From NCBI RefSeq assembly GCF_900101745.1, contig NZ_FNAD01000006.1, positions 274,626-338,625 on the forward strand: a stretch of DNA of 64,000 nt. Direction: 5' to 3'. This document shows, one piece after another, positions 61,613 through 64,000 of the stretch (position 1 is its first letter; each line of letters starts with the position of its first letter). This DNA comes from Glycomyces harbinensis. GTDB lineage: Bacteria > Actinomycetota > Actinomycetes > Mycobacteriales > Micromonosporaceae. The position numbers were made by a program, and so were the translations under genes. A model generated the notes under the pieces. It was not told where the DNA came from and made no database searches. It saw only the letters and a list, made by a program, of their open reading frames with translations.

Positions 61613-63583
61613 ATGCATGAGCCTGAGAAACGCCCGCCGATGCCGCCGCCGCTGAGCCGCCGGCACTTCCTCATGGGGGCGAGCGCGGCCGCGGCGATGG
61701 TCGCCATCGGAAACGCCGGAGCGCCCGCGGCGATGGCGACGTCGCAGGGCACGGTGCTGCCGCTCGTCGCGCCCCTCCCGGCCGGTCGACCCGTCCGGTC
61801 CCAGTTCGCCTCCAACGAGCAGGTCCTCGCGGCGTACCTGATGATCCTCGCACCCCTCGCCAACAGCGTCCGCGACATCGCACCGAACTACGGGTGGATG
61901 GAGGACGGCTGGCAGCGCAACCCGAACGAGCCGTACAACGCCCGCATCATGGAGCACGTCGCCACGCTGTCGTGGTTCTACGCCAACGACCGGACCTGGA
62001 ACCCGTACTACCGCGACCCCGCGCTGCTGGGACGCCTCGACGCCGCCCTCGGCCACTACCTCTCGCTGCAGCACGCCGACGGGTCCTACCCGGAGTACTC
62101 GCCCACCGAGCACCACCTGTCCCCGACCGGCTTCGGGACCGTCGCACTCTCCGCGGTGCTCCGCGACCTCCGCGCCGCAGGCGAGCTCTACGACCGCCGC
62201 CTGCAGATCCGCGACGCCCTCCGCAAGAGCTCCGCATGGCTCGTCGACACCTCGCGTCCACACTGGAACCGGCCGGTGCAGTTCGCCAACCAGGTCCTCG
62301 CGGGACTGTCCGGAGTTGCCGAAGCGGCGCACATCCTCGGCGAGCCCGCCGTCAGCGCCTCCGTGCCCGACCGGTTGCAGATCCTCCTCGAGGACGGCCA
62401 GGCTCCCGCGGGGTTCTTCCACGAGCCGGTCGCCCCCGACGCCGGGTACAACTTCGAAGTCATGCTGCCCGACCTCGGCGCGCTGTACAAGCGGCTGCCC
62501 GACCCGGCGATCATCCAGCTCGCGGAGCGGTTCGCCGAGTGGTGGGGGTACATCGTGGTCATGGAGCCGGGCCGCAACGAGGGGTTCATCCTCTCCGCGA
62601 CGAGCGCTCGCAACATCGTCCCGACCTTCGAGACCACGCCCGAGGACGACCTCGACCGCAGCGCGCTCGCCCGCACGCTGGTGCCGCACGTCCCCGCGCT
62701 GGGCGCGTTCTTCGCCAGCTCCGAGGAGAAGACGCAGGCGCGCGACGCCTGGCGCACGTCGAGTGCGCCGGTGTCGCCCAGGCAGAAGCAGGACTCCTCC
62801 CCGCGCCTGTACATGCACGTCCCGCAGGCTCCCCTCGGGGTCACCAGCGCCCAGCGGAACGCCCGGGTCGCAGAGCAGCGCTACCGGCAGGAGAACACCT
62901 TCACCGAGCTTCGCAAGGGCACGCTCGACCAGCAGTACGTGTTCGTCCGGCGGCCCGGGTACTACACCGCCGCCGTCTACGGCGTGCGGCCGAACGCCCT
63001 CCAGCGCATGGGGACGAACTCGTTCTGGCACCCCACCGCGGGGATGCTCGCGCTGACGGTCAACAGCACGGGCCCGGACGACTGGACGACCGTCGCGGAC
63101 ACCGTCGGGACCGCCTCGTCGCGCGGGCCGGTGACCGCGACCCATCACGCCGGGGCGAGCGCCTCAGGCGCCGTCATCTCCCCGGACGCGCTGACTGGGT
63201 ACACGGGAGTGTTCACCACGAAGTACGTGACCGCCGACGGCGCCGTCAGGACGGACGTGACGCACCGCGCCGACGGGATCAGACGCGTGCTGACGACTCC
63301 GGGAGCGTCCCGTGAACGCATTCCCCTGATCGTCGGCACCGAAGACCAGGTGGTGTTCGCGAACGGCACCGCGGCCCCCTATGGACAGGAGACCATCACG
63401 GTCGCCAAAGGGCTGACGCTCACGCGCGGAGGCTTGCGGTTCACCATCGACTGGGGAGCGGACCGGGAAGCGAAGTACGCGCCGATGGACCGGTCGTACC
63501 TGGGCAATCGCACCCATCGAATCCTCACCATCAGCTTCTCGGGCACGCTGTCGGTCGATCTCCGCGTCACTCCGGTGAGTTGA
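61613..63583 (+). CDS. Tat-exported protein, probable alpha/alpha-toroid polysaccharide enzyme
   Basis: The 656-residue protein has a Tat signal (SRRHFLMGASAAAAMVAIG, ending AMA). The N-terminal half is helical with toroid-like features (NYGWMEDGWQRNPNEPYNAR, HYLSLQHADGSYPEYSP, YNFEVMLPDLGAL), and the C-terminal half is beta-rich. This two-part plan is that of heparinase/alginate-lyase-like polysaccharide lyases, but I cannot name a family or fix catalytic residues; Tyr/His/Asn candidates occur in the segments above. AAAGGAG precedes ATG 61613. It is the last gene of locus 2, in the same place as the beta-helix protein in locus 1. Confidence 0.75.
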   Translation: MHEPEKRPPMPPPLSRRHFLMGASAAAAMVAIGNAGAPAAMATSQGTVLPLVAPLPAGRPVRSQFASNEQVLAAYLMILAPLANSVRDIAPNYGWMEDGWQRNPNEPYNARIMEHVATLSWFYANDRTWNPYYRDPALLGRLDAALGHYLSLQHADGSYPEYSPTEHHLSPTGFGTVALSAVLRDLRAAGELYDRRLQIRDALRKSSAWLVDTSRPHWNRPVQFANQVLAGLSGVAEAAHILGEPAVSASVPDRLQILLEDGQAPAGFFHEPVAPDAGYNFEVMLPDLGALYKRLPDPAIIQLAERFAEWWGYIVVMEPGRNEGFILSATSARNIVPTFETTPEDDLDRSALARTLVPHVPALGAFFASSEEKTQARDAWRTSSAPVSPRQKQDSSPRLYMHVPQAPLGVTSAQRNARVAEQRYRQENTFTELRKGTLDQQYVFVRRPGYYTAAVYGVRPNALQRMGTNSFWHPTAGMLALTVNSTGPDDWTTVADTVGTASSRGPVTATHHAGASASGAVISPDALTGYTGVFTTKYVTADGAVRTDVTHRADGIRRVLTTPGASRERIPLIVGTEDQVVFANGTAAPYGQETITVAKGLTLTRGGLRFTIDWGADREAKYAPMDRSYLGNRTHRILTISFSGTLSVDLRVTPVS

Positions 63584-63624
63584 GCCGGCTCCGGCCGAGG
63601 GCGAATGCACGATCACCCTCGGCA

Positions 63625-63658
63625 ACGACCGGGCGACCCGTTCGGGCCGCCCGGTCGT
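63625..63658. terminator. Strong hairpin between locus 2 and the lectin gene
   Basis: ACGACCGGGCG (63625-63635) pairs exactly with 63648-63658, with an inner CCCG/CGGG pairing. It lies between two convergent stops and is followed by a pyrimidine-rich TCTCTCCTC. Confidence 0.7.
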
Positions 63659-63690
63659 CTCTCCTCATCTACCGGAGTAATGCGATCCGC

Positions 63691-64000
63691 CTAGGCGAGG
63701 TTCCAGCGTTGGTTGGTGCCGCCGTGGCAGGCCCAGAGCTGGACCAGAGCGCCGTTAGCCGCCGAAGCACCCGCGACATCCAAGCACAACCCCGACTGCG
63801 CGTTCGTGATCGAACCGTTCGCATTCACGTTCCACCGCTGATTCGCACCACCGTGACACGACCAGATGATCGCCGCCGTCCCGTTCGCACTGCTCCCGCC
63901 CGAAGCGTCCAGACACTTCCGAGACCCACCCGAATAGACCGACAACTCACCGGCCGCCGTATGCGTCCACTGCTGATTCGCCCCCGTCCAACAGTCATAG
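63691..64000 (-). CDS. Ricin-type beta-trefoil lectin domain protein, C-terminal part (cut by window edge)
   Basis: The minus-strand frame is open from the window edge to TAG at 63691-63693. The visible 102 residues are a ricin B / CBM13 trefoil with three QxW repeats: NQQWT, NQRWN and NQRWN, each preceded by a CLD or C-containing strand (RKCLDASGG, GLCLDVAGA, WACHGGT). In actinobacteria such domains usually close secreted glycoside hydrolases, so the missing N-terminal part is probably an enzyme. Start and catalytic domain lie to the right of the window. Confidence 0.88.
   Translation of the reverse strand, partial: YDCWTGANQQWTHTAAGELSVYSGGSRKCLDASGGSSANGTAAIIWSCHGGANQRWNVNANGSITNAQSGLCLDVAGASAANGALVQLWACHGGTNQRWNLA

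Noticed and set aside
1..64000. Biosynthetic gene cluster suggested by the SARP regulator and thiolase operon
   Set aside because: No polyketide, peptide or terpene synthase or tailoring cluster is present; the thiolase set looks catabolic.

Overview
This window is very GC-rich (most genes count near 70 % GC) and reads as chromosome of a saprophytic, probably filamentous actinobacterium. The signs are a large AfsR/SARP-type regulator, many Tat and lipoprotein signals, ATP-binding-cassette sugar importers that carry no ATPase gene, a CsoR-type copper operator, and several start codons that appear to be leaderless (a TANNNT box 6-8 bases before GTG/ATG). A Glycomyces-like genus is only a guess. 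I see no tRNA, rRNA, CRISPR array, insertion sequence or phage.

The layout is as follows. (1) 1-6.5 kb holds the end of a sugar-binding protein, two permeases and an HSL-type esterase in one operon, then an unusual repeat lipoprotein and a GH51 arabinofuranosidase under a promoter with a LacI-like operator. (2) 6.4-14.2 kb holds a sulfotransferase, a LysR/EamA divergent pair, an MFS exporter, an Asp-rich 13-residue-repeat protein and a His-rich copper ATPase. (3) 14.4-23.5 kb holds an MFS transporter with a secreted carboxylesterase and a TetR gene, then a thiolase-SDR-acyl-CoA ligase-TetR operon divergent from an alpha/beta hydrolase. (4) 23.5-40.3 kb is a sugar-polymer locus: LacI regulator and FAD oxidoreductase on the minus strand, divergent from an eight-gene operon (two FAD oxidoreductases, GH38 mannosidase, SGNH esterase, binding protein, two permeases, beta-helix enzyme). 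(5) 40.4-50.6 kb is a signalling and conflict-type region: SARP-NB-ARC-TPR regulator, a pair of paralogous lipoproteins, a large helical-repeat protein, and a Trypco1-like protein next to a trypsin-STAND-TPR protein. (6) 50.7-55.3 kb holds an S8-peptidase-like protein without a catalytic domain, a small membrane protein, and a two-component system. (7) 55.3-63.6 kb has a sulfotransferase relic and a second sugar-polymer locus built like the first (FAD oxidoreductase divergent from LacI, binding protein, two permeases, Tat-exported toroid-like protein). (8) A ricin-type lectin gene runs off the right edge.

Two loci therefore repeat one plan: LacI control, a PF12831-type FAD oxidoreductase, an importer for an oligosaccharide, and Tat-exported enzymes for the polymer. 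The importers need an ATPase encoded elsewhere (MsiK-like). The module most worth following is the Trypco1 plus trypsin/STAND/TPR pair at 47.2-50.6 kb: its second gene falls from neighbour-like GC in the protease part to 50-58 % in the NTPase/TPR part, and its architecture matches predicted NTP-dependent conflict systems.
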